A stretch of DNA of 5,713 bases from a bacterium (GTDB lineage: Bacteria > Patescibacteriota > Minisyncoccia > Phycocordibacterales > PALSA-1337), in NCBI GenBank assembly GCA_030648705.1, contig JAUSHF010000002.1, forward strand, positions 1-5,713, read 5' to 3'. The position numbers and the translations under genes were made by a program. Within the stretch, counting starts at the first letter, position 1; each line of letters opens with the position of its first letter. The notes under the pieces are model-generated. The model searched no databases, had not been told where the DNA came from, and saw nothing but the letters and a program-made list of their open reading frames with translations. Positions 4,363 to 5,713 of this stretch are shown in pieces.

Positions 4363-4602
4363 ATGCGTATTAATTGTGGAGTATTAGGACTTTGTACTGG
4401 TTCATTTGACGCGGATTTAGATATAAAAACAAATATTATAACTTGTAATTATACTCATGAAGATAATAAATGTATTACTACTTGTTGCATGCAATGTATT
4501 CAGAAACACTCATGGTGTAGAGAATATTCAGGTGAAGAAAAATTAAAATTTCTAGCTAATTTATTAAAATTAAAGGTGACCTTTTTAACTAGTATAATAT
4601 AA
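4363..4602 (+). CDS. Cysteine-rich paralogue family, member 5, 79 aa
   Basis: An isolated fifth member about 2 kb from the tandem array. Cysteines at 5, 11, 28, 37, 41, 42, 45 and 52 follow the family plan: NCGVLGLC, TNIITC, CITTCCMQCIQKHSWC (CC-x2-C-x6-C) and SGEEKLKFLANLLKLK. It is closest to member 4. I chose the ATG at 4363, with AAGGA at 4351-4355 directly after the tRNA; the in-frame ATG at 4309 lies inside the tRNA anticodon loop and is rejected. The final codons (TFLTSII and stop) are formed by promoter copy 5, so the end of this protein is shaped by a regulatory site. Zinc binding is inferred from the cysteine pattern; function unknown. Confidence 0.82.
   Translation: MRINCGVLGLCTGSFDADLDIKTNIITCNYTHEDNKCITTCCMQCIQKHSWCREYSGEEKLKFLANLLKLKVTFLTSII
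4583..4598 (+). promoter_or_regulatory. Promoter-like motif, copy 5
   Basis: TTTTAACTAGTATAAT differs from copies 1, 3 and 4 by one base (G for T) and keeps TATAAT at 4593-4598. It lies within the last codons of cysteine-rich member 5. Transcription would begin near 4605, about eight bases before tRNA-Asp at 4613, so it would drive tRNA-Asp and the large structured RNA behind it. Confidence 0.65.
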
Positions 4603-4612
4603 ATATAAATAT

Positions 4613-4687
4613 GCTTTGTCAGTGTAATGGTTCGCATATTTCCCTGTCGAGGAAAAGGAAGGAGTTCGATTCTCCTACAGAGCGCCA
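4613..4687 (+). tRNA. tRNA-Asp (anticodon GUC)
   Basis: A complete 75-base cloverleaf with encoded CCA. Acceptor GCTTTGT pairs with ACAGAGC (one T-G), discriminator G. D stem GTGT/GCAT contains two wobble pairs. Anticodon stem TTTCC/GGAAA has loop CTGTCGA, with anticodon GTC at 4646-4648. T stem AGGAG/CTCCT has loop TTCGATT. Promoter copy 5 lies directly upstream. Cutting at its 3' end would create the 5' end of the structured RNA that follows. The abrupt rise in G+C begins just after this gene. Confidence 0.95.
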
Positions 4688-5212
4688 AACATAAATTAAG
4701 GAGAAGACCGAAAGGTAATAGAATAGAGTTGAGTTGCTGGTTACTCTGTGCTAGCTTGCTCTAGAGGAAGCAGAGGTGAAAATAAGCCAGCAAAACCGGG
4801 GGAATAAACTCAGATGGAGTCGTTGAACGTCTCTTGAGAGCATCCCGAACTGCCCGTCTATGAACAGGTCTAGTAACCAATTCTAGCTGGAGAGTAGCTG
4901 GCAGAACAAGACCTCGCCGAGGGAATCCTGGAAAAGGATTGAAGCGGTAAGTTGATGGTAGCTGACTGCTTTGGGTGTGCCTAAGAAGCCGATGGTGGAG
5001 TGACCATTGTAGGCGAGGGTCTTGGTGGTAACTGGGACTGGTGGTGGAAGAATCACCATAATTGTGTAGGTCTAGCCAGTCCCAGTATCATAGGGTAGGA
5101 AGAGGTGGAGACCGATGACCAGGAGCATTGAGAACAAGAGGATGCTCACTTCTATCTGGCAGCGTGGCTCGTTAAATGGCAGTCAACCAGCCTCTCTTTA
5201 TCTGGATTAACC
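4688..5212 (+). ncRNA. Large structured non-coding RNA, class unassigned (ROOL/GOLLD-like setting)
   Basis: About 520 bases without a convincing reading frame but with many complementary segments. Long helices: CAAGACCTCGCC (4907-4918) with GGCGAGGGTCTTG (5012-5024), 12 bp with one bulge; ACTGGGACTGG (5031-5041) with CCAGTCCCAGT (5076-5086), perfect. Shorter ones: TTGCTGG/CCAGCAA (4734-4740/4787-4793) enclosing CTCTG/CAGAG (4744-4748/4771-4775) and enclosed by GAGTT/AACTC (4726-4730/4807-4811); AATCC/GGATT (4924-4940); ATGGT/ACCAT (4992-5007); TGGTG/CACCA (5042-5058); CCAGGAGCAT with ATGCTC and CTGG (5119-5159). TGGTTACT (4738-4745) matches AGTAACCA (4872-4879), a possible pseudoknot or rival fold. 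G+C is far higher than upstream. ROOL and GOLLD are known giant RNAs of phages, often beside tRNA genes; size and context fit, but I cannot assign the family from sequence. The ends are estimates. Confidence 0.72.
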
Positions 5213-5221
5213 GGAGGAACT

Positions 5222-5350
5222 ATGATTAATGGTTGCTGTAATGCTTGTAGCAAAGTGAATATAACAAAGAGGCGGATTACCTGCAAAGAAGGGTTACTCC
5301 AAAATATTAACAGGGTGACTTGCCCTAAAAAGAAAGTTTACCCGGGTTAA
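5222..5350 (+). CDS. Small cysteine-containing protein, 42 aa
   Basis: A 42-residue protein starting at an ATG with GGAGG (5213-5217) four bases before it. It begins MINGCCNACSKVNITKRRIT and contains five cysteines (5, 6, 9, 21 and 34). CCNAC repeats the CC-x2-C unit of the cysteine-rich family upstream, but the rest does not align and the EEKLKFI tail is absent, so kinship is uncertain. The protein is basic, which together with the cysteines suggests a small zinc-binding, perhaps nucleic-acid-binding, protein. The stop overlaps the AAGGAGG site of the next gene, implying an operon. A hairpin AGGG/CCCT near its end has no U-tract and is not a standard terminator. Confidence 0.62.
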   Translation: MINGCCNACSKVNITKRRITCKEGLLQNINRVTCPKKKVYPG

Positions 5351-5361
5351 GGAGGTAGAAA

Positions 5362-5580
5362 ATGAAGAGAATACCCATAGAAGAAGCTCAAAGATTCACA
5401 TCTCCTAGACTGTCTTTGCTGGCAGTTCAAGCTATTCTCAATACTCAGCTTGCAGCCGACCGGAAGTCGGTAGAGGATGCAAGGGAGTCGATAGTTACGA
5501 ACATAGCAGCTTACCTGCCCCCTCATATCGCGGAGACGCTGGCTGACCATATCATCAAGTTAATCAGTAAGGAGGACTAA
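5362..5580 (+). CDS. Small helical unrecognised protein, 72 aa
   Basis: I do not recognise this 72-residue protein (MKRIPIEEAQRFTSPRLSLL...). Its ATG follows a perfect AAGGAGG (5349-5355) at six bases. It appears almost wholly helical and amphipathic (LSLLAVQAILNTQLAADRKS, then VEDARESIVTNIAAYLPPHI, then AETLADHIIKLISKED), with a PP break near residue 53, no cysteine and no membrane segment. Codon use is notably richer in G+C than in the genes before 4600 (29 of 60 bases at 5401-5460). The TAA overlaps the ATG of the next gene by one base (TAATG), and the next gene's AAGGAGG lies in its last codons, so translation is coupled. The opposite-strand frame at 5347-5550 is a shadow. Confidence 0.75.
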   Translation: MKRIPIEEAQRFTSPRLSLLAVQAILNTQLAADRKSVEDARESIVTNIAAYLPPHIAETLADHIIKLISKED

Positions 5581-5713
5581 TGGACACAACTGGTAAATAC
5601 ATAGTCCACGAGGAGAAGGATGTACTGGCAGTGGCAATTTGGTTAGCTCTGTCAGTTGATAAAATTTGGGGGGAGCTTTCTGATGTAGACCAAGCGACCT
5701 ATAGATTAGAGGC
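5580..5713 (+). CDS. Unrecognised protein, 3' end beyond the window
   Basis: An open frame from an ATG that overlaps the preceding stop (TAATG), with AAGGAGG at 5570-5576 as ribosome binding site. The 44 complete codons visible (MDTTGKYIVHEEKDVLAVAI..., later WLALSVDKIWGELSDVDQAT) stay open to the window end. The visible part looks helical and acidic, with three conspicuous tryptophan/leucine-rich patches. It is too short to assign a family. Base composition matches the two genes before it, suggesting one operon downstream of the structured RNA. Confidence 0.65.
   Translation, partial: MDTTGKYIVHEEKDVLAVAIWLALSVDKIWGELSDVDQATYRLE

Noticed and set aside
4500..4688. 62-aa open frame on the - strand
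   Set aside because: It is antisense to tRNA-Asp and cysteine-rich member 5, and its N terminus is antisense tRNA sequence.
4688..5212. Group I or group II intron, or RNase P RNA
   Set aside because: I could not find a group II domain V hairpin, an interrupted host gene, or the conserved RNase P core, though model searches would be needed to exclude them fully.
5310..5326. AGGG/CCCT hairpin as a terminator of the large RNA
   Set aside because: It lies inside a coding frame, has a short stem and is followed by A-rich sequence, not T.
5347..5550. 67-aa open frame on the - strand
   Set aside because: It is antisense to the 72-aa gene, which has a perfect AAGGAGG site and TAATG coupling to its neighbour.

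Overview
The window looks like an early or accessory region of an AT-rich double-stranded DNA bacteriophage, or a phage-derived element, probably infecting a host with strong AGGAGG-type ribosome binding sites such as a Firmicutes-like bacterium. Support comes from tightly packed small genes on one strand, start/stop overlaps (ATGA, TAATG), three tRNA genes with encoded CCA ends scattered among the genes, a minimal ATP-dependent DNA ligase and several copies of one promoter-like motif. No structural, integrase or polymerase gene is present, so the phage assignment is inferred. All supported features are on the + strand.

Layout. Positions 2-304 hold the 3' part of an unrecognised gene. A promoter-like motif (299-314) then starts an operon of tiny genes (350-508, 529-684, 677-856, 859-1047). 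Its last gene ends inside a tRNA-Thr(UGU) gene (1003-1078). A SWIM zinc-finger protein (1116-1400) follows, then four tandem paralogues of a small eight-cysteine protein family (1402-2309). A second motif copy (2317-2334) precedes a 65-aa protein and the DNA ligase (2654-3511). A third copy (3522-3537) leads into about 260 bases without a gene, which contain seven consecutive perfect stem-loops and two Shine-Dalgarno sequences with no ordinary start codon. A fourth copy (3829-3844) drives a 125-aa protein, a tRNA with an ambiguous Pro/Gln anticodon loop (4278-4350) and a fifth cysteine-rich paralogue (4363-4602). A fifth copy (4583-4598) lies inside the end of that gene, just before tRNA-Asp(GUC) (4613-4687).

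Base composition changes abruptly after tRNA-Asp, from 17 G+C in 60 bases (4381-4440) to 29 in 60 (4741-4800 and again 5401-5460). About 520 bases (4688-5212) contain no convincing reading frame but many long nested complementary segments, including 11-12 bp helices. This is best read as a large structured non-coding RNA. Its size and its place beside phage tRNAs recall the ROOL and GOLLD classes, but I cannot assign it to either. Three small genes with strong ribosome binding sites follow (5222-5350, 5362-5580, and 5580 to the window end).

How it fits together. Each promoter-like motif opens a unit that mixes mRNA with stable or structured RNA. The tRNAs and large RNAs are probably cut out of longer transcripts. 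The ligase would seal DNA nicks during phage replication or repair. The roles of the cysteine-rich family, the hairpin array and the large RNA are unknown, and these are the most interesting parts of the window.
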